DNA of 64,000 nucleotides from an uncultured Oscillospiraceae bacterium (GCA_934513685.1 CAKSWY010000001.1:62001-126000); one strand, 5' to 3'; numbered from the stretch's first letter, positions 52,179 to 61,268 are shown. Notes: a model not told the origin generated them from the sequence alone. Program-made: numbers and translations.

Positions 52179-52238
52179 GCGGCAGTGCCTGAGCACATCA
52201 TCGGCCGGACGGCCCACCAGAAAAGCAAGAAATAACAG

Positions 52239-52300
52239 TACCCCGGCGGAGAAGCGCGGCATGAAAAAACATGGCGCTTCCCGGCCGGGGTGCGTTTTGT
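52239..52300 (+). terminator. Terminator of the MMPL operon
   Basis: ACCCCGGC...GCCGGGGT long hairpin with an inner GAAGCGC/GCGCTTC helix, followed by a T-rich tail. Confidence 0.8.
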
Positions 52301-52371
52301 TTGTGAGGGTGCTTGTGCGGTGGCCTGTGCCGGCAAACAGTCTTATACAATGCAATGCAAACCGTGCCAAT

Positions 52372-52407
52372 AAAAAAGGCGTTCCCCATCCAAGGAGAAC
52401 GCCTTTT
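52372..52407. terminator. Terminator of potABCD
   Basis: AAAAAGGCGTTC pairs with GAACGCCTTTTT; works for the minus-strand pot operon. Confidence 0.9.
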
Positions 52408-52420
52408 TGAAACGAGGGGG

Positions 52421-53518
52421 TTACTGCCCGCAGGCGGCCTTGAACTCGGTCCACATCTGGGCGTGGATCTCTTCGGTCTCGGCGCTCACGTTCTGGATCA
52501 TCTCGGTCTTGCCGTCAAAGTCCTCGGGCAGGGTCAGGAAGGACCGGTAGGCCGGGTCGATCAGGCTGTCGGCAGCTTTGTTGGTGCAGTAGTAGCCCAT
52601 CCACTCAAAGCAGCTCTTGGCCACTTCGGGGCGCAGAATGTAGTCGATGAAGGCATGGGCTGCATCGGAATGGGGCGCGTTGGAGGGGATGAACTGGGCC
52701 ATGATGCCGAAGCCCACGCCCTCGGTGGGGTAAACCACCTGCAGGTCCGGGTTGGCCAGGCAGGCGGCGGTCACCTGGCTGGTGTACATCACGGCGGCAC
52801 CCGCCTCGCCGCTCAGCAGGTCATCCTGCGTGTTGGCGTCCTTGATGAGGCGGATGTTGGGGGCCAGCTCCAGCAGCTTGGCCTTGGCCTGCTCCAGCAC
52901 GGCGGGGTCCTCGGTGTTGTAGCTCTCGCCCAGAACCTTCAGGGCCATGCCGTCCACCACGCGGTAGTTGCCGATGACGGCCAGATTGTCCTTCAGGCTC
53001 TCATCCCACAGGTCGGCGTAGCAGGTGATGGGCTTTTCCACCAGAGTGGGGTCGTACACAATGGTCTGCACACCGGCGCCGTAGGGCACGGTGTAGGCAT
53101 CCTCGGGGTCAAAGAACTGGCCCTGATAGATGGGATTCACATTGCCCAGGTTGCTCAGTTTGGTCTTGTCCAGCTTGGCCACCAGACCCTCGGAGATGGC
53201 GGTTTCCACAATGTAGTCGTCGGCAATCACCAGATCGTAATCGCCGCCCTTGGCAGCCTCCAGCTTGGCCAGCATGGTCTCGTCGGTGTCAAAGCTGGAG
53301 TAGTTGATCTGGATGCCGGTCTCGGCGGTGAAGCCGTCCAGCACCTCCTGGGGGAACATACCCTCCCAGGTGTACAGGTTCAGCTGGGTATCGCCGGCAG
53401 CGGAAGCAGCGGCGGACGAAGCGCTCTCGCTGCTGGAAGCGGCCTGGCCACAGCCGGAGAGCAGTGCAAGACTGCCCGCCAGCGCCAGAGCCAGAACGGA
53501 GTTCAGTTTGCGGTCCAT
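52421..53518 (-). CDS. potD: Spermidine/putrescine ABC transporter, binding lipoprotein
   Basis: 365-residue PotD-type binding protein: lipobox LSGC (about 20-23), Ser/Ala linker, then NLYTWEGMFPQEVLDGF (about 47-63), a PotD/F opening. The ligand groove should include acidic and aromatic residues (YSSFDTDETMLAKL near 74-87). It captures polyamines for PotABC. It lies 149 bp after potC, with a CGCCCC/GGGGCG hairpin (53554-53570) between that may tune expression. ATG 53518 follows CAGGAGG. Confidence 0.92.
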   Translation of the reverse strand: MDRKLNSVLALALAGSLALLSGCGQAASSSESASSAAASAAGDTQLNLYTWEGMFPQEVLDGFTAETGIQINYSSFDTDETMLAKLEAAKGGDYDLVIADDYIVETAISEGLVAKLDKTKLSNLGNVNPIYQGQFFDPEDAYTVPYGAGVQTIVYDPTLVEKPITCYADLWDESLKDNLAVIGNYRVVDGMALKVLGESYNTEDPAVLEQAKAKLLELAPNIRLIKDANTQDDLLSGEAGAAVMYTSQVTAACLANPDLQVVYPTEGVGFGIMAQFIPSNAPHSDAAHAFIDYILRPEVAKSCFEWMGYYCTNKAADSLIDPAYRSFLTLPEDFDGKTEMIQNVSAETEEIHAQMWTEFKAACGQ

Positions 53519-53667
53519 GGTAAAAATCCTCCTGTGAAAGAAAACTGTGTGTGCGCCCCAAAGCGGGGCGATATTTTACCGGAAGAAACGGGCCGAGTTT
53601 TCCACGAAAGCAAGTGCGTCTGGTGGAAAAATGCCCGGCCTGCCGGGAAAATCGAAGAAACAAAGGC

Positions 53668-54465
53668 TTAGCGCCCGCCGCCGGTCAGGCGGCTGATCTT
53701 GCCCCACAGCATGCTCAGCCCCACCAGAAGCAGGGTGGCCGCCAGCAGCAGGGTGCACAGGGCGTTGATCTCCGGCGTAACGCCGGTTTTCAGGGCCGTG
53801 TACACCTTGATGGGCAGGGTGTTTACGTTGACGCCGGTTACAAACAGGCTGATGATCACGTCATCCAGGCTCATGGCGAAGCTCAAAAGCATACCGGAGA
53901 CGATGGCGGGCAGCAGCAGCGGCAGGGTGATGGTGAAAAACACCTGCCGTTCCCCGGCCCCCAGGTCGCGGGCGGCCTCGGCCAGGCTGCGGTCCATGCC
54001 CACCAGCCGCGCCTGCACCAGCATGAACACGTAGGGGATGCAGAAGGTGGTGTGGGAGAGAATCAGGGTGCCCATGCCGAAGGGGATGCCCAGCATCCCG
54101 AAAAATGCCATGAACACCATGCCCAGAATGATTTCGGGGGTCATGAGGGGCAGGCTGGTGAGGTATTCGATCACCCGGCGGCTGCGGGGGCGCACCCGGT
54201 CGAACCCGACGGCACCCAGCGTGCCCACCACCCCGGCGGCAAAACTGGCGGAAAGCCCCAGAATCAGGCTGTTTCCCAGCGCCTGGAACATGGCCTTATC
54301 CGCAAACAGGGTGCGGTACCATTTCAGCGAGAAGCCGCCCCACACGCTGGAAAGCTTGCTCTCGTTGAAGGAGTAGAGAATGACCAGGGCGATGGGCAGA
54401 TAGATGATGACCAGCCCCAGGGCCAGATAAACCGTGGAAAAGGAGATGCGGCGCTTTTTTTTCAT
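53668..54465 (-). CDS. potC: Spermidine/putrescine ABC transporter, permease
   Basis: 265-residue permease with six membrane segments and the EAA loop EAARDLGAGERQVFFTITLP (about 149-168) that contacts the ATPase. Second channel subunit of PotABCD. Its start overlaps the potB stop by four bases. Confidence 0.93.
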   Translation of the reverse strand: MKKKRRISFSTVYLALGLVIIYLPIALVILYSFNESKLSSVWGGFSLKWYRTLFADKAMFQALGNSLILGLSASFAAGVVGTLGAVGFDRVRPRSRRVIEYLTSLPLMTPEIILGMVFMAFFGMLGIPFGMGTLILSHTTFCIPYVFMLVQARLVGMDRSLAEAARDLGAGERQVFFTITLPLLLPAIVSGMLLSFAMSLDDVIISLFVTGVNVNTLPIKVYTALKTGVTPEINALCTLLLAATLLLVGLSMLWGKISRLTGGGR

Positions 54466-55343
54466 AGCAGGCCCTCCAGCCGGGTGGTGTGGGTCACCCG
54501 TTTGTACAGCCCGATCATCAGGCTGGTGAGGAGCATCAGCACCACGCTCAGCGCCGCGGCAAAGGGCCAGTTGTGGGCCTGCAGCAGCTGGTCCTGAATC
54601 AGGCTGCCCACCAGCACCACCTTGTTGCCGCCCAGAATGTCCGCAATGAAGAACAGGCCCATGCTGGGAATGAAGGTGAGGATCACGCCGGAGAGAAGGC
54701 CCGGCATGGTCAACTTGAGGGTGACGGTGAAAAAGGCCTGGGCAGGGCTGGCCCCCAGGTCGCGGGCGGCCTCCACCAGGCTCCAGTCCATCTTTTCAGC
54801 GCTGGAATACACCGCCAGAATCATGAACTGAAGCAGGGCGTACACCATGCCCACCACCACGGCCGGGTAGGTGTACAGCAACTTCAGGGGGCGCTGGGTC
54901 AGATGCAGCGCCATCAGCACCTTGTCCAGCGTGCCGCCGCTGCGCAGGACGATGATCCAGCCGTACAGCCGGATGAGGCTATTGGTCCAGAAGGGGATCA
55001 TCAAAGCGGCCGTCATGAACTTTTTGCCCCGGGGCGAAAGCCGAGCCATAAAATAGCCGAAGGGGTAGCCGATGAGCAGGATCAGCCCGGTGCACAGCAG
55101 CGCCAGCTTCAGCGACTGCACAAAGGTGTTCAGGTAGACGGGCTGAAAAATGTTTTTGTAGTTGGCCAGGGTGAACTGGGGGATGACGCCCCACATATCG
55201 GCGCGGGTTTCAAAGCTGAGCACCAGCATATACACCAGCGGGCCCAGCACCAGCACCAGCGTGAACAGATACAGGGGAACCAGCGTCAGCCACATCCACC
55301 GGCTGGTGAGCGGGGTGCGCCGGGTGTTTTTGCGGTTTGGCAT
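54462..55343 (-). CDS. potB: Spermidine/putrescine ABC transporter, permease
   Basis: 293-residue permease with six membrane segments and EAA loop EAARDLGASPAQAFFTVTLK (about 187-206). First channel subunit of PotABCD. The start ATG shares one base with the potA stop (TGATG-type overlap) and the end overlaps potC by four bases, so the three are translated in tandem. Confidence 0.93.
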   Translation of the reverse strand: MPNRKNTRRTPLTSRWMWLTLVPLYLFTLVLVLGPLVYMLVLSFETRADMWGVIPQFTLANYKNIFQPVYLNTFVQSLKLALLCTGLILLIGYPFGYFMARLSPRGKKFMTAALMIPFWTNSLIRLYGWIIVLRSGGTLDKVLMALHLTQRPLKLLYTYPAVVVGMVYALLQFMILAVYSSAEKMDWSLVEAARDLGASPAQAFFTVTLKLTMPGLLSGVILTFIPSMGLFFIADILGGNKVVLVGSLIQDQLLQAHNWPFAAALSVVLMLLTSLMIGLYKRVTHTTRLEGLL

Positions 55344-56410
55344 CAGTCATCCACCTCCACGGGCACGGCGGCCTCGGGCGCCCAGCGCACGCAGAGCTTC
55401 TGGCCGGGGGCAAGGCTCTGGTCAATGCCGTGGCGGCTGGCCACAAGGCGGCTGCCATCCGGCAGTTCCAGCGCAATGCGCAGCATTCCGCCCGCAAAGC
55501 TCTTTTCCTTTACAACGGCGGGAATGCCGCTGCCCTCGGGGGCAAAGTCCACCTGTTCGCTGCGCAGGGCCAGCGCAATGGGCTGGCCGGGGCGGAACTC
55601 GGTTTGCCCGGCCCGGGCGCACACGGGGCAGCCCGCCACCCGGGCGGTGACAAGGCCGCCCTCGGCGGCCACCACGGTGCCCTGCAGGATGTTGGCGCTG
55701 CCCACAAACCGGGCCACAAAGCTGGTGCGGGGTTCGTCGTACACCTGGGCCGGGGTGCCGATCTGCACAAACTGGCCGTCCCGCATCACGGCGATGCGGT
55801 CGGACATGGTGAGAGCCTCTTCCTGGTCGTGGGTGATGTAGATGAAGGTAATGCCCAGCTGCTGCTGCAGGGCCTTCAGCTCCAGCTGCATCTGGCGGCG
55901 CAGCTGAAGGTCCAGTGCGCCGAGGGGCTCGTCCAGCAGAAGCACCCGGGGCCGGTTCACCACCGCCCGGGCAATGGCCACCCGCTGCTTCTGCCCGCCG
56001 GAAAGCTGGCCGGGCATCCGGTTTTCATACCCGGTCAGCTGCACCAGTTCCAGCGCCTGAGCTACGGCCCGGGCGATCTCCTCTTTGGGGCGGCGGCGAA
56101 GCTTCAGGCTGTACCCGATGTTGGCGGCCACCGTCATGTGGGGAAACAGGGCGTAATTCTGGAATACGGTGTTCACGTCCCGCTTGTTCGGCGGGGTGTC
56201 GGTCACATCCCGGCCTTCCAGCAGCACCCGACCTGCATCGGGGCATTCCAGCCCGGCAATGATGCGCAGCGTGGTGGTTTTTCCACAGCCGGAAGAGCCG
56301 AGCAGCGTGATGAACTCCCCGGCGGCAGCGTCCAGCGAGATACCCCGCAGAACCGGGGTGCCGTCGAAGGATTTTTCAATGTTCTGCAATTGCAGAATGG
56401 TCTGGCTCAT
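55343..56410 (-). CDS. potA: Spermidine/putrescine ABC transporter, ATPase
   Basis: 355-residue ATPase that drives polyamine import. Walker A GSSGCGKTTT (about 33-42), signature LSGGQKQRVAIARA (about 136-149), Walker B LLLDEPLGALD (about 154-164), and a C-terminal regulatory TOBE domain (about 275-355). First gene of potABCD. ATG 56410 has AAAGGAG upstream. The promoter is a TGG-extended -10 TATACT on the minus strand (56557-56562). Confidence 0.94.
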   Translation of the reverse strand: MSQTILQLQNIEKSFDGTPVLRGISLDAAAGEFITLLGSSGCGKTTTLRIIAGLECPDAGRVLLEGRDVTDTPPNKRDVNTVFQNYALFPHMTVAANIGYSLKLRRRPKEEIARAVAQALELVQLTGYENRMPGQLSGGQKQRVAIARAVVNRPRVLLLDEPLGALDLQLRRQMQLELKALQQQLGITFIYITHDQEEALTMSDRIAVMRDGQFVQIGTPAQVYDEPRTSFVARFVGSANILQGTVVAAEGGLVTARVAGCPVCARAGQTEFRPGQPIALALRSEQVDFAPEGSGIPAVVKEKSFAGGMLRIALELPDGSRLVASRHGIDQSLAPGQKLCVRWAPEAAVPVEVDD

Positions 56411-56556
56411 GCAGTCTCCTTTACGTGTAAACGGCCGGGCCTGAAAGCAGCCCGGCAGGGGATGGTGTAAAAAGCGCCCCCGGGGCCGATGAGATGCCGC
56501 CCCGCGCAGGAACGCAGAAAAGTATTTTAAAGGTAAAAGAAAGAGGGGTCAGTTAA

Positions 56557-56562
56557 AGTATA
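56557..56562 (-). promoter_or_regulatory. Extended -10 promoter of potABCD
   Basis: Minus strand TGGTATACT without a well-placed -35. With the argF promoter this accounts for the 377-bp gap 56411-56787. Confidence 0.55.
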
Positions 56563-56626
56563 CCAATATTGTCAAGTACATCGGTAGGTAATGAGATGAA
56601 TGCCTGCCGCCCGATTCGCGTGCCCC

Positions 56627-56655
56627 TTGCATTTTGCCGGGCAGTGGGCTACAAT
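56627..56655 (+). promoter_or_regulatory. Promoter of argF
   Basis: -35 TTGCAT (56627-56632), 17-bp spacer, -10 TACAAT (56650-56655). Confidence 0.75.
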
Positions 56656-56667
56656 AGAACCATGATT

Positions 56668-56707
56668 TGCATAAATATGCGCCTAAAACGAAATTTAATG
56701 CGCATAT
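56668..56707 (+). promoter_or_regulatory. Palindromic leader of argF (possible ArgR site)
   Basis: TGCATAAATATGC (56668-56680) is shaped like an ARG box. ATATGCGC (56675-56682) and GCGCATAT (56700-56707) form a perfect 8-bp inverted repeat just downstream of the transcription start. Arginine control by ArgR is a reasonable guess; no argR is in the window. Confidence 0.45.
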
Positions 56708-56787
56708 CTCGAAAAAATATGCAGTGCAGGGCGTGCCGCCGGGTTGAAAACCGCGCCGTCTGCTGCCGAATACGGAAGGAGATCCCT

Positions 56788-57780
56788 ATGGCAATGGATT
56801 TGAAGGGCAGAAACTTTTTGAAGCTGCTGGATTTTACCCCTGAGGAGATCGAGGGCCTGCTGGACCTGGCCGCGGACCTGAAGGCCAAGAAGAAGGCGCA
56901 CATTCCCCACGACACCCTGCGCGGCCGCAACATCGCGCTGATTTTTGAAAAGACCTCCACCCGCACCCGGTGCAGCTTTGAGGTGGCCGCCCATGATCTG
57001 GGGATGCAGGTGACCTATCTGGACCCCACCGGCAGCCAGATCGGCAAGAAGGAGAGCATTGCCGACACCGCCCGCGTGCTGGGCCGCATGTTTGACGGCA
57101 TTGAGTACCGGGGCTATGGGCAGGAGATCGTGGAGAAGCTGGCCCATTACGCCGGTGTTCCGGTGTGGAACGGCCTGACCAACGAGTTCCATCCCACCCA
57201 GATCCTGGCGGACATGCTCACCATTCGGGAGCATTTCGGCCGCCTGAAGGGGCTGAAGATGGTTTACATGGGCGATGCCCGCTACAACATGGGCAATTCG
57301 CTGATGGTGGGCTGCGCCAAGCTGGGGCTGGATTTTGTGGCCTGCGCGCCGGAGAAGTACTTCCCGGACCCCGAGCTGGTCAAGACCTGCCAGGCCATTG
57401 CCAAAGAGAGCGGCAGCACCCTGAGCTTTATCAGCGACCCCATGGAGGCCACCAAGGGCGCCGACATCATCTACACCGATGTGTGGGTGAGCATGGGCGA
57501 GCCGGTGGAGATCTGGGCCGAGCGCATTGCTGACCTGGCCCCCTATCAGGTGAACGCGGCCCTCATGGCCAACGCAGGCCCGCAGGCTCGCTTCATGCAC
57601 TGCCTGCCCGCTTTCCATGACCACGAGACCACTGTGGGCAAGGAGATGGGCGAGCGCTTTAACCGGGACGCCATGGAGGTCACCGACGAGGTGTTCGAGG
57701 GGCCCCAGTCCATCGTGTTTGACGAAGCCGAAAACCGGATGCACACCATCAAGGCAGTCATGGCCGCAACCATGATCTGA
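56788..57780 (+). CDS. argF: Ornithine carbamoyltransferase
   Basis: Transfers carbamoyl from carbamoyl phosphate to ornithine, giving citrulline. 330 residues. Carbamoyl-phosphate site STRTR (57-61), HPTQ (about 138-141), ornithine loop DVWVSMG (about 231-237) and HCLPAFHD (about 271-278) are all present. ATG 56788 follows GAAGGAGA. The biosynthetic (argF) and catabolic (arcB) forms are hard to tell apart; no arcA or arcC is adjacent, which favours arginine synthesis. Confidence 0.93.
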   Translation: MAMDLKGRNFLKLLDFTPEEIEGLLDLAADLKAKKKAHIPHDTLRGRNIALIFEKTSTRTRCSFEVAAHDLGMQVTYLDPTGSQIGKKESIADTARVLGRMFDGIEYRGYGQEIVEKLAHYAGVPVWNGLTNEFHPTQILADMLTIREHFGRLKGLKMVYMGDARYNMGNSLMVGCAKLGLDFVACAPEKYFPDPELVKTCQAIAKESGSTLSFISDPMEATKGADIIYTDVWVSMGEPVEIWAERIADLAPYQVNAALMANAGPQARFMHCLPAFHDHETTVGKEMGERFNRDAMEVTDEVFEGPQSIVFDEAENRMHTIKAVMAATMI

Positions 57781-57805
57781 CCGCATTTGTGAATGTGACC
57801 CCACA

Positions 57806-57854
57806 GCAGGCCGACGGAGCAGCAGGTGCTGAATCTCCGTCGGCCTGCTTTTTT
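57806..57854 (+). terminator. Terminator of argF
   Basis: GCAGGCCGACGGAG pairs with CTCCGTCGGCCTGC, followed by six T. Confidence 0.93.
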
Positions 57855-57876
57855 GCCGCGGCCCGTGCCCGGCGGG

Positions 57877-57905
57877 TGGACAGCCGCCCCGCCGGCGTTT
57901 ATAAT
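57877..57905 (+). promoter_or_regulatory. Promoter of thiM
   Basis: -35 TGGACA (57877-57882), 17-bp spacer, -10 TATAAT (57900-57905). The leader is only ~55 nt, too short for a TPP riboswitch. Confidence 0.8.
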
Positions 57906-57967
57906 AGCAGTATTGCAAAAAGCGGGCAGAAACCACCCTGTGCCGCGCGGAAAAGGAGAAAACATCC

Positions 57968-58777
57968 ATGCTGCAACGCTGCTTTGAGGCCCTGCGCCCG
58001 GCCCGGCCCATGGTTCACTGCATTACCAACAGTGTGACCATCAACGACTGCGCCAATGTGCTGCTGGCGGCCGGGGCAAGGCCCATCATGGCGGACGCCC
58101 CTGAGGAAAGCGCCGAGATCACCGCCGCCTGCCAGGCGCTGGTGCTGAATCTGGGAATGCTCAGCCCCCGCAAGCTGGAGGCAATGGTGAAAAGCGGCCA
58201 TCAGGCCAACCGGATGGGCATCCCCGTGGTGCTGGACCCGGTGGGGGCGGGAGCCTCGGCCTTGCGCACCCGGGCGGTGCACACCCTGCTGGAAGAGGTG
58301 CGGTTTGCCGCCGTGCGGGGCAACGGAAGCGAGATCCGGGTGCTGGCAGCCGGCGGTGAAAACCACGGCGGCGTGGACGCGGCCCCGGGAGAATGCGCCC
58401 CCGAGCAGGAGCGGGCCATGGCCGAGGCGCTGGCCCGGCGCATTCATGCGGTGGTGGCCGTGACCGGCGAGACGGACCTGGTGACGGACGGCAACCGGAC
58501 GGCCCGCTGCCTGGGCGGCTGCGCCGAGATGGGCCTGGTGACCGGCACCGGCTGTATGCTCAGCGCGCTCACCGGGGCGCTGCTGGCGGCCGGCCCGGAG
58601 CAGCCCTTTGCCGCCGTGTGTACCGCCGTGTGCGCCATGAAAACGGCGGGGGAGCTGGCCAGAGCGGCCCTGGCCCCCGATGAAGGCAGCGGCAGCTATC
58701 GGGTGCGCCTGATCGATGCCGTCAATCGGCTGGACGGCCCCACACTGGCCGCCCGTGCCCAATGGGAGGAGCTGTGA
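57968..58777 (+). CDS. thiM: Hydroxyethylthiazole kinase
   Basis: Phosphorylates 4-methyl-5-hydroxyethylthiazole in thiamine salvage. 269 residues of the ribokinase-like fold. Seen: HCITNSVTINDCANVLLA (about 17-34), LDPVGAGAS (about 90-98) and catalytic TGTGCMLSAL (about 193-202). ATG 57968 follows AAAAGGAG. It is followed after 3 bp by an HAD phosphatase. No thiD or thiE is in the window. Confidence 0.93.
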   Translation: MLQRCFEALRPARPMVHCITNSVTINDCANVLLAAGARPIMADAPEESAEITAACQALVLNLGMLSPRKLEAMVKSGHQANRMGIPVVLDPVGAGASALRTRAVHTLLEEVRFAAVRGNGSEIRVLAAGGENHGGVDAAPGECAPEQERAMAEALARRIHAVVAVTGETDLVTDGNRTARCLGGCAEMGLVTGTGCMLSALTGALLAAGPEQPFAAVCTAVCAMKTAGELARAALAPDEGSGSYRVRLIDAVNRLDGPTLAARAQWEEL

Positions 58778-58780
58778 GCG

Positions 58781-59437
58781 ATGAAACAAACGAACCTTCC
58801 CGCTCTGCAGGCCGCCGTGTTTGATATGGACGGTACCCTGCTGGATTCGATGCAGATGTGGGCCGAAGCCCCCGGTGTTTTGCTGGGGCGGTATGGAGTC
58901 CACCCGCCCGAGGGCTTTATCCGGCGGCTGATCCCCCTCAGCGCCCGGCAGTGCGCCGTGCTGATGGTGGAGGAATATCATCTGCCAGTCACCCCGGAAC
59001 AGCTGGCCGGGCAGACGGCGGAGTATACCCGCCGCCAGTATGCCGAGCACCTGCAGCTCAAGCCCGGCGCCAGAGAGTTGGTGGAGCAGCTTGCGGCCCG
59101 GGGCGTGCCCATGGCCCTGGCCAGCGCCAGCAGCATCCGGGACGTGCAGGCCGCCATGACCCGGCTGGGCCTGTGGGACAAATTCCGCGCGGTGCTCACC
59201 TGCGATGAGTACGGCAGCAAGCAGGGCCCGGCCATCTATCAGGTGGCCGCCGAAAAGCTGGGGGCAGCCCCGGCCCGCACGGCGGTGTTTGAGGATTCCC
59301 TTCAGGCCCTGCGCACGGCACACGATGCGGGCTTTTTGACCGTGATGGTGGACGACGAGGCCAGCCGGGAGGATTGGCCCCGAATGGAAGCGCTTGCCGA
59401 TGTGCGGCTGCATCGGCTGACCGACTGGCCGCTGTGA
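58781..59437 (+). CDS. HAD-superfamily phosphatase
   Basis: 218-residue HAD hydrolase with a helical cap (subfamily IA). Nucleophile motif FDMDGTLLDS (about 14-23), motif II ASASS (about 110-114), motif III Lys near YGSKQGP (about 147) and motif IV FEDSLQAL (about 167-174). The tight link to thiM suggests, but does not show, a role in thiamine phosphate metabolism; beta-phosphoglucomutase-like or general sugar phosphatase activity is also possible. Confidence 0.85.
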   Translation: MKQTNLPALQAAVFDMDGTLLDSMQMWAEAPGVLLGRYGVHPPEGFIRRLIPLSARQCAVLMVEEYHLPVTPEQLAGQTAEYTRRQYAEHLQLKPGARELVEQLAARGVPMALASASSIRDVQAAMTRLGLWDKFRAVLTCDEYGSKQGPAIYQVAAEKLGAAPARTAVFEDSLQALRTAHDAGFLTVMVDDEASREDWPRMEALADVRLHRLTDWPL

Positions 59438-59459
59438 TTTCAGGTAAGCGACTGTAAGA

Positions 59460-59509
59460 CGCAGAAAGCCCCCGGGCGGCTAAACGGAACCGACCAGGGG
59501 CTTTCTGCG
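59460..59509 (+). terminator. Hairpin after thiM-HAD, probable terminator
   Basis: CGCAGAAAGCCCC pairs with GGGGCTTTCTGCG, 13 bp; no strong T-run follows. The rest of the 374-bp gap 59438-59811 holds a small CTGCCCG-TG-CGGGCAG hairpin (59579-59594) and the next promoter. Confidence 0.55.
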
Positions 59510-59726
59510 CCTTAGGGGTTATTTGCAAAGGAAGAGAATGGCAGTTAATACAGGCAGAAAGCGGCTTGCGGGGGCTTCCTGCCCGTGCGGGCAGCCCAGA
59601 GGCTTTGCCCTGCACTATTTATAATACGAGCGGCAGAGGGAAAATGTTTCAGAATTTTGGCGGCAGGAAAAATTTTGCATTCGGCACTGCGGAAGGGGCA
59701 GGGGTGCCTCCAACGCGGCGGCCTGT

Positions 59727-59732
59727 TATACT
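59727..59732 (+). promoter_or_regulatory. Extended -10 promoter of the DMT transporter gene
   Basis: TGTTATACT extended -10, no clear -35; the start codon is 79 bp downstream. Confidence 0.5.
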
Positions 59733-59811
59733 GAGCCGGCAGCGCGGAACTGCCAAATCGCTTCCAGGCTGCCTTTTGCGATGCCTTGACAATTGAGGAG
59801 AAACAGAACAA

Positions 59812-60723
59812 ATGAAGAAGAACAACAACGCGGCCTGGGGAATGCTGGTCACCTTGCTGGGCGGCATTCTGTGGGGCTTTTCCGGCACCTGCGGCCAGTA
59901 CATTTTTCAACAGGAAGCAGCCAGCTCGCAGTGGGTGACCTGCGTGCGTATGCTGGGTGCGGGCGTGGTGCTGATTGCACTGGGGCTGGCCAAGCAGGGG
60001 CGAAGCTATGCCGCCGTGTGGCGCGATAAAAAGGATGCCGCCGGCCTGCTGCTGTTTGCGGTGTTGGGGCTGATGTTCAGCCAGTATACTTATATGACGG
60101 CGATTTCCTACTCCAACTCCGGCACAACCACGGCGCTGCAGTGTACCGGGCAGGTGCTGGTGCTGATTTACAGCTGCATCCTGGTTCGTCGGTGGCCCAC
60201 CCGGCTGGAGAGCGTGGGCGTGGTTCTGGCCGTCGGCGGAACCTTCCTGCTGGCCACCCACGGAAAGCTGGGCAACCTGGCCATTTCTCCGCTGGCTCTG
60301 GCCTGGGGCATGGCCTCGGCGCTTTCGCTGGCGCTGTACACCCTGCTGCCGGTGCGGCTGATCAAAAAGTACGGCAGCACTGTGGTTACCGGCTGGGGTA
60401 TGCTCATCGGCGGCGTGGTGCTTAGCGCGGCGACCCGCATGTGGGCCCAGCCGGTGCACCTGACCCCGTCGGTTCTGCTGACGCTGGCGGTGGTGGTGCT
60501 GCTGGGCACGGCCGGCGCATACAGCCTCTATCTGGAGGGTGTTGCCTGCCTTGGCGCCGTAAAGGCCAGCATGATCGCCTGCGCGGAGCCAGTGGCGGCC
60601 ATGGTAATTTCGGCCGTGTGGCTGCACACCCGCTTTACATTCTGTGATGTGCTGGGCGTGGCCGCCATTCTGAGCATGGTGCTGCTCATTGCCCGGGAGA
60701 ACGGGAAGAAACAGGGGCAGTGA
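59812..60723 (+). CDS. DMT superfamily (EamA) transporter
   Basis: 303-residue drug/metabolite transporter with ten predicted membrane helices in two EamA repeats (about 8-140 and 155-292). The first helix motif GGILWGFSGTCGQYIFQ and SYSNSGTTTALQC are typical. Such proteins export amino acids or other small metabolites; substrate unknown. ATG 59812 has GAGGAGA upstream. Monocistronic. Confidence 0.88.
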   Translation: MKKNNNAAWGMLVTLLGGILWGFSGTCGQYIFQQEAASSQWVTCVRMLGAGVVLIALGLAKQGRSYAAVWRDKKDAAGLLLFAVLGLMFSQYTYMTAISYSNSGTTTALQCTGQVLVLIYSCILVRRWPTRLESVGVVLAVGGTFLLATHGKLGNLAISPLALAWGMASALSLALYTLLPVRLIKKYGSTVVTGWGMLIGGVVLSAATRMWAQPVHLTPSVLLTLAVVVLLGTAGAYSLYLEGVACLGAVKASMIACAEPVAAMVISAVWLHTRFTFCDVLGVAAILSMVLLIARENGKKQGQ

Positions 60724-60745
60724 CTGCCAAGAATTGAATGAAGCC

Positions 60746-60795
60746 AAAAGGCCCGCCGCCGGAATGCAGAACAGCATCCCGGCGGCGGGCCTTTT
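60746..60795. terminator. Bidirectional terminator
   Basis: AAAAGGCCCGCCGCCGG pairs with CCGGCGGCGGGCCTTTT, A and T runs on either side. Confidence 0.93.
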
Positions 60796-60822
60796 GTGAA
60801 GAAACGGAAGGTGAGAATTGCA

Positions 60823-61181
60823 TCAGGGATTCAGTACCACAGCCAGATATACCAGCGGAACGGTACCATCGTTGAGAATTTTGTGTGCATCGCTCGGTAC
60901 ACAGATATGGGTGTCTCCCGGGTTCAGGCGTGTACGCCCGGCCTGTGCGTCTTCAACTAGACCGCTGCCGGAAAGAATGTAGCACACTTCCATGTTGGCG
61001 ATGTGAGTGTGCAGCACAGCTTCAATGTCCGGATCGTTCTGGTATATTATTTCCGCAGCTTGCTTTGAGCCCGGGCCTTATGCGGCGCTTCAATTTCTTC
61101 GATATAAGGAAGGCAGCGGCAGGCCGAAGAGGGGAAGCACCGGATAAAACGAACGGCGCTTGGGCACACGGACCATTCCAT
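60823..61181 (-). pseudogene. Broken cupin-domain gene
   Basis: The 3' part (60823-61017 and in-frame codons to ~61077) encodes a cupin barrel half: HTHIANMEVCYILSGSGLVE then NPGDTHICVPSDAHKI. No start codon with a ribosome site exists for it; upstream the frame closes at a TAA. In another frame, ATG 61181 opens a 44-codon ORF ending PYIEEIEAPHKARAQSK, which reads like the missing cupin N-terminus. A frameshift near 61060 joins them, but the joined protein still seems short in the middle. Best read as a frameshifted, partly deleted gene. Confidence 0.55.
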
Positions 61182-61239
61182 ACACCAAAAAAATTGCTGA
61201 CTTTTTAGCACAAATGCCAAAAAAGAGGCGCCGCGCACC

Positions 61240-61268
61240 TTTACACCGGGGGCGCTTGCGCTTATAAT
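61240..61268 (+). promoter_or_regulatory. Promoter of glyS
   Basis: -35 TTTACA (61240-61245), 17-bp spacer, -10 TATAAT (61263-61268). The ~95-nt leader has no T-box core. Confidence 0.78.

Noticed and set aside
56571..56576. TTGACA as the -35 of potABCD (minus strand)
   Set aside because: It lies only about 8 bp from the -10 TATACT and no -10 exists at 16-18 bp.
57906..57967. TPP riboswitch before thiM
   Set aside because: The leader between the promoter and the start codon is only ~55 nt and lacks the thi-box sequence.
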